Below are positions 45,768-54,527 of a DNA stretch of 64,000 bases, one piece after another (within the stretch, counting starts at the first letter, position 1; the number at the start of each line of letters is the position of its first letter). The position numbers and the translations under genes are program-made. Origin of the DNA: Anaerolineae bacterium (GTDB taxonomy: Bacteria; Chloroflexota; Anaerolineae; Aggregatilineales; Phototrophicaceae); the NCBI GenBank assembly GCA_022842885.1, contig JALHOR010000009.1, forward strand, positions 34,514 through 98,513. Direction: 5' to 3'. Under the pieces are notes generated by a model. That model did no database searches and was not told the DNA's origin. It saw nothing but the letters and a program-made list of their open reading frames with translations.

Positions 45768-46381
45768 GCAAAAAATCACCTGCAAAACGGGCGCGTTTTT
45801 GGCGCTTACCGCCCAAATTAGAAAAAAAGGGGTCGCTGCTGCTTGATTGTCAGATGTGGTGTTTGGGGCGTGATATTTGCCACTCACAAGGCAATTTGTT
45901 AATCCAATATGGCTGTGAGCGTTGTCCTGCCCCTGATGGGAGTCAGAAAAGCGCCTATGTTTTAGCGTGTTCCTCCGGCATAAAACTGGTGTTTTGGGGT
46001 TTTGGAATTTTTTGCGCGGCGGGCAATACTGGCGGGTTATATCTCAATCGGTATCATTTTCGCCCACAATACAGTCCTGATGGGCGTATACCACAAGCAT
46101 GGTCAGCGGCAGAACTCCCTGAATGCCGGGCGCCAATAACCGCTACTGAAATGGCAACCGCATCTGGGATGTTGGCTGATATTTTGGATGAACTATATCG
46201 CTACGAAACGTGTGTCTTAGACCAGTATGGAACGAAATATCGTGAAAACGTCATTTGGGCGCACCCCAATCATTCCAAGTACAGCCCTCAACATGGTGTT
46301 GATCTCAAATTGGGTTGGCAGTCTTTATCACAATTGCTGCCAGTCGCTGCGATGAATATTTCCAATCCTAACCCCATTTGA
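45764..46381 (+). CDS. Unknown Cys-containing protein coupled to a COG0523 GTPase
   Basis: The protein has 205 residues and I do not recognise the family. The first half has several Cys: LDCQMWCLGRDICHSQGN, then YGCERCPAPDG and LACSSG, and a conserved-looking VFWGFGIFCAAGNTGGLYL block. This is followed by RYHFRPQYSPDG and a Tyr/Trp-rich second half. There is no signal peptide or clear membrane helix. Its ATG overlaps the COG0523 stop, so translation is coupled and the product is a good candidate for the GTPase's client or partner. The Cys set could bind a metal. The Cys clusters end by about residue 90. Expression with zinc-allocation genes is inference from position. Confidence 0.7.
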   Translation: MSKKSPAKRARFWRLPPKLEKKGSLLLDCQMWCLGRDICHSQGNLLIQYGCERCPAPDGSQKSAYVLACSSGIKLVFWGFGIFCAAGNTGGLYLNRYHFRPQYSPDGRIPQAWSAAELPECRAPITATEMATASGMLADILDELYRYETCVLDQYGTKYRENVIWAHPNHSKYSPQHGVDLKLGWQSLSQLLPVAAMNISNPNPI

Positions 46382-46424
46382 GTACAGTGCCTGCATTTAT
46401 CCTTATGATTGGAGTATATCGGCT

Positions 46425-47636
46425 ATGAAGAGTGAAAAATTACCAGTAACGGTATTATCCGGCTTTTTGGGTGCGGGCAAAACCACCCTGCTTAACCATA
46501 TTTTGCATAACCGCCAAGGCATGAAAGTTGCCGTCATCGTCAACGATATGAGCGAAATCAACATTGATGCTCAACTGGTGCGCGATGGGGGTGCTGAACT
46601 GAGCCGCACGGAAGAACAACTGGTCGAGATGACCAATGGCTGTATCTGCTGTACGCTGCGCGATGATTTGCTGCGCGAAGTGACGCGCCTAGCCCAAGCA
46701 GGGAAATTCGATTATTTGTTGATTGAATCCACTGGGATTAGCGAACCGCTGCCGGTTGCGATGACTTTTTCATTCCCATTGCCCGATGGTCAAGCCAGTC
46801 TGATGGATATTTCGCGGTTGGATACGATGGTGACAGTGGTCGATTCGCACTCTTGGTTGCGCGATTATCAGGAAGGGCAGCGCCTTAAAGATTTGAATAT
46901 GGGGGTTAGCCCAGAAGATAATCGCACGATTGCAGATTTGCTGATTGATCAAGTGGAATTTGCGAATGTGATTATCCTCAACAAAACAGATATGGTGACG
47001 CCAACCGAATTGGGTGAGCTAGAAGGTATTTTGCACCAACTGAATCCCGATGCCCACCTCATTCGCACGCAGGAAGGCAAAGTAGATCTGACGGCTATCT
47101 TGAATACACATCGTTTTGATATGGAAAAAGCCCAAAAATCTGCTGGTTGGCTTAAAGAATTGGAAGGGGAACATACACCGGAAACGGAAGAATATGGCAT
47201 TAGCAGTTTTGTCTTTCGCGCTCGTGTCCCTTTTCATCCGATGCGTTTATTGACCTTCTTGAAAAGTGAGTACATGCGCGACGTGCTGCGTTCCAAAGGA
47301 TTTTTCTGGTTAGCCACCCGCCCCAGTCAGGGCATTAATTGGTCATTGGCGGGTAGTGTGGCGCGGGTATCGCCGGCTGGCAAGTGGTTAGCCGCATATT
47401 CGCCAGAAGAATGGCCCCGTACCACGGCTGTTGCCGATTATTTGGAAAAATACTGGCAAGATGAATATGGCGATAGACGGCAGGAACTGGTGTTTATCGG
47501 CATCAAAATGAATAAAACTGCGATGTTGGCAGAATTACATGCCGCCCTGCTGACTGAGACAGAACTAGCAATGGGTGAAGACAAATGGCATGTTTTACCT
47601 GATCCATTTCCCATGTGGGATTCGATGAAAAATTAG
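46425..47636 (+). CDS. zigA: ZigA/YciC-like zinc GTPase, paralog 1
   Basis: The protein has 403 residues. Motifs are [18 protein letters not shown] (P-loop), the long ZigA-type [42 protein letters not shown] and a C-terminal DPFPMWD. This is the YciC/ZigA branch of COG0523, which in Bacillus and Acinetobacter is induced by zinc starvation under Zur. The next paralog starts 5 bp after its stop. The first about 107 residues of the two are nearly identical, differing at about four positions, while the rest diverge widely. There is no His-rich loop. It lies 43 bp after the Cys-containing gene on the same strand. Confidence 0.9.
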   Translation: MKSEKLPVTVLSGFLGAGKTTLLNHILHNRQGMKVAVIVNDMSEINIDAQLVRDGGAELSRTEEQLVEMTNGCICCTLRDDLLREVTRLAQAGKFDYLLIESTGISEPLPVAMTFSFPLPDGQASLMDISRLDTMVTVVDSHSWLRDYQEGQRLKDLNMGVSPEDNRTIADLLIDQVEFANVIILNKTDMVTPTELGELEGILHQLNPDAHLIRTQEGKVDLTAILNTHRFDMEKAQKSAGWLKELEGEHTPETEEYGISSFVFRARVPFHPMRLLTFLKSEYMRDVLRSKGFFWLATRPSQGINWSLAGSVARVSPAGKWLAAYSPEEWPRTTAVADYLEKYWQDEYGDRRQELVFIGIKMNKTAMLAELHAALLTETELAMGEDKWHVLPDPFPMWDSMKN

Positions 47637-47641
47637 AAAGC

Positions 47642-48841
47642 ATGAACGATATGATACAACCATTACCTGTGACGGTATTATCCGGTTTTTTGGGCGCGGG
47701 CAAAACTACGCTACTCAATCACATTTTGCATAACCGCCAAGGCATAAAAGTTGCAGTCATTGTTAACGATATGAGCGAAATCAACATTGATGCTCAATTG
47801 GTGCGTGATGGTGGTGCTGAACTGAGCCGCACCGAAGAACAACTTGTCGAGATGACCAATGGTTGCATCTGCTGTACGCTGCGGGATGATTTGCTGCGCG
47901 AAGTGGCTCGTTTGGCACAAGGAGGGAAATTCGATTATCTCTTGATTGAATCCAGCGGTATTAGCGAACCACTACCTGTTGCCGAAACCTTCACTTTTGA
48001 AGCGGAAGATGGGCAATCTTTAACCAACATTACCCGCTTGGATACGATGGTTACAGTCGTGGATGCTAAAAATTTACTTTCAGAATTGCAATCGTTGGCA
48101 ACTTTGGCAGAAAAAGGTATTGGCAACGATGCCGACAATGAGCGCACCATTGCGGATTTACTCATTGACCAGATTGAATTTGCCAATGTATTAATCCTCA
48201 ACAAAACCGATTTGGTTACGCCTGAAGAGGCGAAGCAAGTAGCGGTACTATTGCAAAAACTCAATCCCCACGCACAAATTATTCAGAGTGTGCGTGGCAA
48301 TATTGAGTTAAATGCCATCCTCAACACAGGCAAATTTAATTTTGACGATGCCTCGCGTTTTGAAGAATGGCTGACTACTGAACCCCATACGCCGGAAACG
48401 GAAGAATACGGCATTCGTAGTTTTGTTTATCAACAACGCCGTCCATTTCATCCACAGCGGTTATGGCAAGCCATCACCCAAGACCAGTTGTTACAAGGCA
48501 TAATTCGATCAAAAGGCATTTTTTGGCTGGCATCACGGCATGATGAGGCAGGCATGTGGTCACAGGCTGGACAGGTGATTGGTTTAGAACCGGGGGGAAC
48601 GTGGTGGGCAGATGCGCCGGACGACGAATATCCCTCTGACCCAGATGCCCGCGCTGATATTCTGCGCCAGATGCAAGGACAATATGGTGATAGGCGGCAA
48701 GAATTGGTGTTTATCGGCATCGAACTCAATATACCAGCAGTGCAGAATCAATTAGATGCTTGTTTGCTGACTGATGCGGAAATGGTGCAAGGCAGCAAAA
48801 AATGGGCGCGATACCGCGACCCATTTCCCGCGTGGGATTAA
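47642..48841 (+). CDS. ZigA/YciC-like zinc GTPase, paralog 2
   Basis: The protein has 399 residues. It has the same motif order as paralog 1: [62 protein letters not shown] and terminal DPFPAWD. The inner variable segment has [17 protein letters not shown] and a different loop composition from paralog 1, so the two may serve different client enzymes or work as a heterodimer. ATG 47642 lies 5 bp after the preceding stop. The in-frame ATG at 47651 is an alternative. It closes the zinc-linked cluster and converges with a WD40 gene 3 bp away. Confidence 0.9.
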   Translation: MNDMIQPLPVTVLSGFLGAGKTTLLNHILHNRQGIKVAVIVNDMSEINIDAQLVRDGGAELSRTEEQLVEMTNGCICCTLRDDLLREVARLAQGGKFDYLLIESSGISEPLPVAETFTFEAEDGQSLTNITRLDTMVTVVDAKNLLSELQSLATLAEKGIGNDADNERTIADLLIDQIEFANVLILNKTDLVTPEEAKQVAVLLQKLNPHAQIIQSVRGNIELNAILNTGKFNFDDASRFEEWLTTEPHTPETEEYGIRSFVYQQRRPFHPQRLWQAITQDQLLQGIIRSKGIFWLASRHDEAGMWSQAGQVIGLEPGGTWWADAPDDEYPSDPDARADILRQMQGQYGDRRQELVFIGIELNIPAVQNQLDACLLTDAEMVQGSKKWARYRDPFPAWD

Positions 48842-48844
48842 ATT

Positions 48845-49804
48845 TTATAATCCATAGACCGCCACGACTCCAGCATTCTGCGCCACTGCCAAGCGCATGT
48901 TATCGGGCGCGAATGCCATATCCCACACAAACCCGGTGCCTTCTGCTAAGGTTTGCAATGGGGCGCGGTTAGGCAAATCCCATATAGTGAGCGTGCCGTT
49001 TTCATCTGCCAATACTGCCCGCGTGTTATCACTGGTGAATGCCACATCATAAATAGGGGCAGCAGAGGTCAATTCGCCTATCTTGGCATTTTGGACAAGA
49101 CTCCACAATTCCAGTGTGTTATATGCCAAAGCCAATGATGCGCCGTCTGGTGCAAAAGCGGCGGCATACGGCTCTAATGTATAGCCTGTATCAAGACTCT
49201 TGATAAATTCGCCTGTTGCCGTATCCCACACATGCATCACACTGGGCGCATAGATGCCGACCACTTGTGTGCTATCCGGGTAAATAAGCGCCCGCAAAAG
49301 CGGCAAATCAGGCGTGGGGTTTTGCAAAATCCACAAGGGTGCTAAATCGGCGGCATTCCACAGGATGATATTGCTATCATCGGATGAGACCACGAATTGT
49401 CCATTCGGCGCAAAAACTACATCAGGCGGGTAATCATGCGCGGGCGCACTGAGCAGTATCTGCATTGTTGCGGTATCCCACACGATCACTTGCCCGTCGG
49501 AAGTGCCAGTGACCAAACGCGACCCATCTGGGCTATAGGCAAAACTCAAAAATTGTATGGTGTTGTCGCTGAGGGTAGTACGGAGTTCGCCGCTGGCAGC
49601 ATCCCATAATTGAATGCTGCTGAACAAGGTATCCGTATCATCATAAGTAAAACTAGAGGTGATGAGCGTTGCCCCATCCGGGCTGTAACCAATTTGATAG
49701 ATATTTTCGTATTGTGTCGCTAAGGTTAGCAGCGGCGTTGTCTGGGCAAACGTGGGCAGCACCAGCAGCAAGAGCAAGATAAACAGGAGTAATCGGCGCA
49801 TCAT
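48845..49804 (-). CDS. Secreted WD40-repeat beta-propeller protein
   Basis: The protein has 319 residues with a signal peptide (LLLFILLLLLVLPTFAQ). About seven WD40 blades follow, with typical blade ends such as SIQLWDAASG, QVIVWDTATM, NIILWNAADL, VMHVWDTATG and TLTIWDLPN, each preceded by a YSPDG or FAPDG-type turn. That number fits a single closed seven-blade propeller. It should be an extracellular protein-interaction scaffold; no enzyme domain is fused. It converges with the ZigA paralog 2 gene, with 3 bp between stops, and is divergent from the winged-helix regulator. Confidence 0.85.
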   Translation of the reverse strand: MMRRLLLFILLLLLVLPTFAQTTPLLTLATQYENIYQIGYSPDGATLITSSFTYDDTDTLFSSIQLWDAASGELRTTLSDNTIQFLSFAYSPDGSRLVTGTSDGQVIVWDTATMQILLSAPAHDYPPDVVFAPNGQFVVSSDDSNIILWNAADLAPLWILQNPTPDLPLLRALIYPDSTQVVGIYAPSVMHVWDTATGEFIKSLDTGYTLEPYAAAFAPDGASLALAYNTLELWSLVQNAKIGELTSAAPIYDVAFTSDNTRAVLADENGTLTIWDLPNRAPLQTLAEGTGFVWDMAFAPDNMRLAVAQNAGVVAVYGL

Positions 49805-49930
49805 GGGAAATTCTCTGTCAGTTCCACAGTCATTTGGACGAATAGTGCGCTAGAATTTTACACGATATACGCGGATACAACACAAATCGCAGGACAATCG
49901 TCAGTTTACACTTTATATCGTACCGATGTA

Positions 49931-49977
49931 TTGACATTGTAAAAAATTATTTTTACAATAAAATCAGTTTTTACAAT
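49931..49977 (+). promoter_or_regulatory. Promoter overlapped by a three-half-site operator
   Basis: TTGACA (49931-49936) and TACAAT (49954-49959) are 17 bp apart, an ideal promoter. ATTGTAAAAA (49936-49945) and TTTTTACAAT (49950-49959) form a perfect 10-bp inverted repeat with a 4-bp spacer, covering the space between the -35 and -10. A third half-site, TTTTTACAAT, recurs at 49968-49977, 18 bp further on, in direct orientation. The ATG is 49987. This arrangement predicts repression of the downstream winged-helix regulator. Confidence 0.75.
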
Positions 49978-49986
49978 GAGGCAATT

Positions 49987-50604
49987 ATGCAAGATGTGTT
50001 TTATATCGAAGATTTGCAGCAGGCGATGACTCTGTTAAAACCGATTCGCCTTGAAATTTTGCAGCGTTTGGATGCGCCGCGCACCTGCCCGGAATTGGCA
50101 GATTTTTTCGATGAGTCGGCGCAAAAAATCTATTATCATATCAAGGCAATGGAACACGCCGGGTTGGTCGAAAAAACCGAAGAACGGCGCGTGCGCGGCG
50201 TGATGGAAGGTTATTATCAGGCAAAAGCACGGTCTTATTGGCTGGCACCCAAACTTATCGGGCAGATTGGCGGCGGACGCACATCACAAGACCAAATCAG
50301 CCTGAATGTGCTGCTGCAATTGGCAGAAGAAGTCATTGAAGATACGGGACGCTTGGGCAATGCCTCGGCATTGGGGCAGGATGTGCCATCGCTTTCGATG
50401 TCGGCACATATTCATTTGCCTAATGCTGCCCGCCGAACTGAATTTTTGCACGAAGTTCAGCAGATTTTTCAACAGCTTGCTGTGAAATATGGTCTTCCAC
50501 AAGAGGAAGTTGCCATCACCGATGAACAGGGTTTTCGCTTGGTGCTGATGTGTTACCCTAAACCTGATGGGTACAATACTCGCATTGGTGGTGAAAACGG
50601 TTAG
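49987..50604 (+). CDS. ArsR-type winged-helix transcriptional regulator
   Basis: The protein has 205 residues. The N-terminal winged helix is seen in MTLLKPIRLEILQRLDAPRT, then CPELADFFDESAQKIYYHIK and MEHAGLVEKTEERRVRG, as in ArsR and GntR-like wings. The C-terminal 110 residues are of unknown ligand type, with SAHIHLPNAARRTEFLHEVQ. Its own promoter carries three TTTTTACAAT-type half-sites, so autoregulation is likely. ArsR-type repressors next to AHSA1/SRPBCC proteins form a common pair, and here an AHSA1 gene follows after a terminator. It lacks the Cys pattern of metal-sensing ArsR proteins. Confidence 0.85.
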   Translation: MQDVFYIEDLQQAMTLLKPIRLEILQRLDAPRTCPELADFFDESAQKIYYHIKAMEHAGLVEKTEERRVRGVMEGYYQAKARSYWLAPKLIGQIGGGRTSQDQISLNVLLQLAEEVIEDTGRLGNASALGQDVPSLSMSAHIHLPNAARRTEFLHEVQQIFQQLAVKYGLPQEEVAITDEQGFRLVLMCYPKPDGYNTRIGGENG

Positions 50605-50631
50605 CGAAATAGCATTACAAGGTCACAATAG

Positions 50632-50659
50632 AAGAACGATGAAATTGTCGTTCTTTTTT
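50632..50659 (+). terminator. Intrinsic terminator
   Basis: AAGAACGA (50632-50639) and TCGTTCTT (50648-50655) form an 8-bp stem with an 8-nt loop that runs into a TTTTTT tract. It follows the regulator stop by 27 bp and separates it from the AHSA1 gene. Confidence 0.7.
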
Positions 50660-50672
50660 GGAGATAAGTATC

Positions 50673-50686
50673 CGAACAAATGTTCT
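50673..50686 (+). promoter_or_regulatory. LexA-like box upstream of the AHSA1 gene
   Basis: CGAACAAATGTTCT fits the Gram-positive SOS box CGAACRNRYGTTCG at every position except the last base. It lies 16 bp before the ATG at 50703, inside a wider GATAAG/CTTATC inverted repeat. One hit by eye is not proof of SOS control. Confidence 0.35.
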
Positions 50687-50702
50687 TATCAAGGAGTATA
50701 AT

Positions 50703-51635
50703 ATGTCTCATCAAGTGCGGATGCAAATCAAAATTCAGGCAGAACCAGCACGAGTTTTCCAAGCATTAACCGAAAATACTGCGCTGGAAACATGGTTTTG
50801 TGAACATGCTGAGATTGGATTGGCAGCAAAACAATATGATTTTTGGGGACGCTTTACACCGGATGCACCCGATAGAGAGTCCGGCAAACACCCCATCGTC
50901 AATATCACCGATGACCGGCTCTTGGCGTATAACTGGCATGTGCGGTCTGCCGATACCCAAGTGACCTTTAAATTGCTGGAACGCGATGGACACACCATTT
51001 TGACGCTGCGGCAGGCAAATGCTCAACCCGGCTCACATGAATTTGGTGGGTTGGATGATTTCTGGTTTTTATCGCTGGAAAATTTGCGGCGCTATTTGGA
51101 TGGCAAACCCGCCGAGGCACGAGTGGATTTCACCCATCCTATGAAAGGCGATGTTCGCCATGAGACCGATATTGACGCCCCGCCATCACGAGTGTTTGAG
51201 GTGCTGCTGCGCCCGGATGAATTGGAACGCTGGATTGCGACGAAAGCAACGGTTGAACCCAAAGTCGGTGGAAACTTTGATTGGGGTTGGGGGATACCGC
51301 CTGCAAAAATTGTGGAGTTGGAGCCAGATAAAAAATTATCGCTATCCGGTGATGAAGGTACACCGGAAAATCCCAAAATGACCGTGCTAACTTGGACGCT
51401 GGAAGAAAATAACGGCAAAACCCGCCTGACTTTTGTTCATAGTGGCTTTGCCCCCGATGAAGATACCAGCGGTATTCACATGGGCTGGCGCAACTTCATG
51501 AATTGGGTGCGGTCTATTGCCGAATATGGCGCTAACTGGCAACCGCCGCTGGTGATTGTTCCGCCCGATGCCATCGCCTATTCGTGGCTTATCATCGAAT
51601 CGCAAGACCAAATTCTGGAAGAACTCAAAGCATGA
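50703..51635 (+). CDS. Double AHSA1 (SRPBCC) domain protein
   Basis: The protein has 310 residues with two AHSA1-type START-fold domains in tandem. The first covers about 3-145 (KIQAEPARVFQALTENTALE, then WFCEHAEIG). The second covers about 155-290 (TDIDAPPSRVFEVLLRPDEL, then ERWIATKATVEP), and the GWRNFMNWV and FVHSGFAPDED motifs are kept. Each fold binds a hydrophobic ligand or client chaperone, and in bacteria these are often paired with ArsR-type repressors, as here. AAGGAG (50691-50696) sets ATG 50703. No catalytic residues are expected for the fold. The ligand is unknown. Confidence 0.82.
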   Translation: MSHQVRMQIKIQAEPARVFQALTENTALETWFCEHAEIGLAAKQYDFWGRFTPDAPDRESGKHPIVNITDDRLLAYNWHVRSADTQVTFKLLERDGHTILTLRQANAQPGSHEFGGLDDFWFLSLENLRRYLDGKPAEARVDFTHPMKGDVRHETDIDAPPSRVFEVLLRPDELERWIATKATVEPKVGGNFDWGWGIPPAKIVELEPDKKLSLSGDEGTPENPKMTVLTWTLEENNGKTRLTFVHSGFAPDEDTSGIHMGWRNFMNWVRSIAEYGANWQPPLVIVPPDAIAYSWLIIESQDQILEELKA

Positions 51636-51653
51636 GACGGCACATGAATTATT

Positions 51654-51671
51654 AAAACACACCGTGTTTTT
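51654..51671 (+). terminator. Weak intrinsic terminator
   Basis: AAAACAC (51654-51660) and GTGTTTT (51664-51670) pair across a 3-nt loop with a preceding A-tract and a following T. The stem is AT-rich and short. It would end the AHSA1 transcript. Confidence 0.4.
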
Positions 51672-51756
51672 GGAACTTTTCCGGTCATGGCGGTGTCTAG
51701 TATAGTAGCGCCTGCTATGGGCGTTACTTTTCTGTTCACAAGTACAGGAGTATCGA

Positions 51757-54414
51757 ATGTACCGGAGATTTATCCTGACACTGTGTATCCCAGTTCTCCT
51801 CTTGACTGGACTCATGACCTCGCTTTTGGCACAAAGCGATGAAATCATCCTCACACTGGCAATCCAAGAATGGCAGCAAGATGTTTACGATGCGGATTTG
51901 TTTGCCGAATTCAATGCCATTCATCCCAACGTTAAAGTTATCCCGGTTATGCTGACCCCTGATGAAACTTTTTTCGGTTCAGCCACGTTTGAGATTGAAG
52001 AATATCTCAATAACGGTGAAAAGTTAGCGAATAAAGCCGATGTATTGGCGATTAACTCGTATAGCATGGGCGTCGAAATGACCCGTGCTGGCTATCTGTT
52101 GGATATGACGCCGCTGCTCACCAGTGATTTTGACTTCACCCAAGATGATTTTTTCCCGGCGGCATTATCAGCCTTTCAATGGGATGGCGGCACTTGGGCG
52201 CTGCCTGTGACCATGAGTTTTGATGTCTTAATCTATGACCGCTTGGCATTTGATAAAGCCGGCTACCCCTATCCTGACGATACTTGGACACTGAGCAATT
52301 TTATTGATGCTGCTGAGGCGCTGACGATTCGGGATGAAAGCGGCAATGTAACCATTCCCGGCTTTTATGGGTTTGATGAGCGTGGTTTTTTCCGGGCGCT
52401 GTTGGGGCGAGGTTTTTATGACGAAACTGCACTGCCACAAAATCCACAACTGGCAACACCAGAAATGGCAACCCTGCTTGAAGAATGGGCGGTTTTCCAG
52501 AAGGCATTGTTCCCCGAAGGTGGACCCGGCGGCAATGTGAATTGGGATGCCATCCCGCTAACAATTAGCGGCACTTGGCGTTTGGACAATAATTTTGGTC
52601 CCGGTGCCAGCGATGAACGTGAGTACGTCGCAACACTTCTGCCCGGCGACATCGCCATCATGAACTCTGAAGGTTTTGCTATCAGCGGCGGCACTGCCCA
52701 CCCGCAAGAGGCATACGATTTAATCAAATTCCTGAGTTCGCATCCTGAAGTGGTGAATCGTTTCTTTGGTGATAGCCCAGCGCGGCGCAGTATGGTGGGG
52801 GTCGCATCCGAAGATGAAAATGTGTTCCGCCCGGAACGCTCGCCCGAAGTGCAAGCCCTCATTGACCAAGCCCTAGAAAATGCGCTGCCTTTTGCGGAAA
52901 TGCGCTTTGGTGATTATTTGTATGTGGCGCGGCAAAAAATGGATGAACAGTCTATTGATGCTCTGACTGCGCTGCAACTGGCAGAAGAAGACGCCCTCAA
53001 GAATCTAGCGGCGGCTGAGGCACGTAAAACAACCCTAGCCCTTGCCGTCCCAACGCCAATTCCGACACCAATTTTGAGCGAAGGTGAAATCGCGCTGAAT
53101 TTTTCCGTGAGTGCGTTTATTTCGCCGCTGCCCAACCGTGACAAATGGGAAGCCTTAATCGAAGAATTTGTCGCCAATGACCCCCAAATCGGGCAAATTA
53201 ATCTCCTCACCGGTTTCATGTCGCAAGAAGAAATACTCGAACAATCGGATTGTTTGGTTTCCAGCACGAATTTTGTGACCGCGTTAGATACGAATTTGCT
53301 CTTGAGCCTAGACCCATTCTTGAGTGCCGACCCGAATTTTGACGAGGCGGACTTACTCACGGGTATCCTGCCGATGGTACAGCGCGATGGCATGACGTGG
53401 GCATTGCCGCTGGCAGCACAGACAACGATTATGTGGTATCACCCGGCACTCTTTGAAAAAGCCGGGGCATTCGCGCCATACAATGGTTGGAATGTCAGCG
53501 ATTTTGAAGCAGCACTCAGCCAATTAAAAACTGAGATGGGCGATGCGAAACCGTATATCCCATCATCAGGTGGCAATGCTTATCTGATGCTGCTCATCGC
53601 AGCCTATGGCGGCTTACCCTATGATTTTATCGCTGACCCGCCGACTTATGATTTGACCAGTTCACAAAATGTCGAGGCGATTCGGCAGGTGTTGGATTTG
53701 GCAAAAAATGAGCTAATAGAGTATCAGGAATTGGATACGAATGGCTTTAGCGGCGGTGGTGGTTTTGGTGGTGATATTCCCTTGTATGATGGGCAATTGA
53801 GCATCTTTGATTGGCGTTTTACGAATCGTCAGAGTGAAGATCCATATCGCGCCGTAACCTTCCCGCGGGGAACAGACACGATTCCGATGGCATTGGACAT
53901 CAGCACGGGCGTTATTTCGGCAAAGACTCAATATCCAGAAGCCTGTTATCGTTGGTTAAGTACCATCGCCCAACATCCAGAAGTGTTGTCTGCCATGCCG
54001 GCTCGCCGTTCTTTGCTTAACAGCGAAGAACTGAAAGTCAGCCAAGGTGAAGATATTGTGGCGCTTTACCAAGAATTTGACCGCCTGTTGCAAGAACCCG
54101 GCGTGGTGCTATTTCCCGGACAATTTGGGTTTGGGGGTAGTTCGTTTATGGGCTTCTATCTGCAAATTTTTATGAATCAGGCATTTGATAGCTATGTGCT
54201 AGAAGATGCTGATTTAGAGGCGGCGCTCACCTTAGCGCAGCAGCAGATGGATGAATATGCCGCTTGTGCCAGCAGCATCGAAATAGTGGAAAACAGTGTC
54301 ATTGCTAACATGACCGAAGACGAAGCCCGTGTTTATTTCCGGCAGTTCGCGCAGTGCGCCATAGATATTCAGCCGGAATTGCAAGAGCGTTTCGTTTATC
54401 TGTTTGAAGAATAA
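51757..54414 (+). CDS. Tandem solute-binding protein (two family 1 SBP domains fused)
   Basis: The protein has 885 residues with a signal peptide (FILTLCIPVLLLTGLMTSLLA) and no clear lipobox Cys. Two extracellular solute-binding domains are fused: about 28-435 (FAEFNAIHPNVKVIPVMLT, GTWALPVTMSFDVLIYD) and about 440-880 (EEFVANDPQIGQINLLTGF, GMTWALPLAAQTTIMWYHP). Both keep the second-lobe pattern of sugar-type SBPs (for example ALPVTMSFDVLIYDRLAFDK). No ABC permease or ATPase gene is adjacent, so it may act as a surface receptor or feed a transporter encoded elsewhere. It likely arose by internal duplication, though the halves have diverged. Confidence 0.82.
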   Translation: MYRRFILTLCIPVLLLTGLMTSLLAQSDEIILTLAIQEWQQDVYDADLFAEFNAIHPNVKVIPVMLTPDETFFGSATFEIEEYLNNGEKLANKADVLAINSYSMGVEMTRAGYLLDMTPLLTSDFDFTQDDFFPAALSAFQWDGGTWALPVTMSFDVLIYDRLAFDKAGYPYPDDTWTLSNFIDAAEALTIRDESGNVTIPGFYGFDERGFFRALLGRGFYDETALPQNPQLATPEMATLLEEWAVFQKALFPEGGPGGNVNWDAIPLTISGTWRLDNNFGPGASDEREYVATLLPGDIAIMNSEGFAISGGTAHPQEAYDLIKFLSSHPEVVNRFFGDSPARRSMVGVASEDENVFRPERSPEVQALIDQALENALPFAEMRFGDYLYVARQKMDEQSIDALTALQLAEEDALKNLAAAEARKTTLALAVPTPIPTPILSEGEIALNFSVSAFISPLPNRDKWEALIEEFVANDPQIGQINLLTGFMSQEEILEQSDCLVSSTNFVTALDTNLLLSLDPFLSADPNFDEADLLTGILPMVQRDGMTWALPLAAQTTIMWYHPALFEKAGAFAPYNGWNVSDFEAALSQLKTEMGDAKPYIPSSGGNAYLMLLIAAYGGLPYDFIADPPTYDLTSSQNVEAIRQVLDLAKNELIEYQELDTNGFSGGGGFGGDIPLYDGQLSIFDWRFTNRQSEDPYRAVTFPRGTDTIPMALDISTGVISAKTQYPEACYRWLSTIAQHPEVLSAMPARRSLLNSEELKVSQGEDIVALYQEFDRLLQEPGVVLFPGQFGFGGSSFMGFYLQIFMNQAFDSYVLEDADLEAALTLAQQQMDEYAACASSIEIVENSVIANMTEDEARVYFRQFAQCAIDIQPELQERFVYLFEE

Positions 54415-54424
54415 ACCTCAGTAA

Positions 54425-54449
54425 CTCGGCGGTGTTTCCGCCGGGTTTC
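54425..54449 (+). terminator. Terminator-like hairpin
   Basis: CGGCGG (54427-54432) and CCGCCG (54438-54443) form a GC-rich stem with a 5-nt loop, extended by CT/GG-type pairs, then GGTTTCT. It lies right after the solute-binding protein gene. Confidence 0.55.
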
Positions 54450-54527
54450 TCCTCTACTCACATAGCGTCTGTGGGTGCATAATGGCGCATGTTATTCGCC
54501 CACAGTGCTAAAAGAAATGCCAATCTT

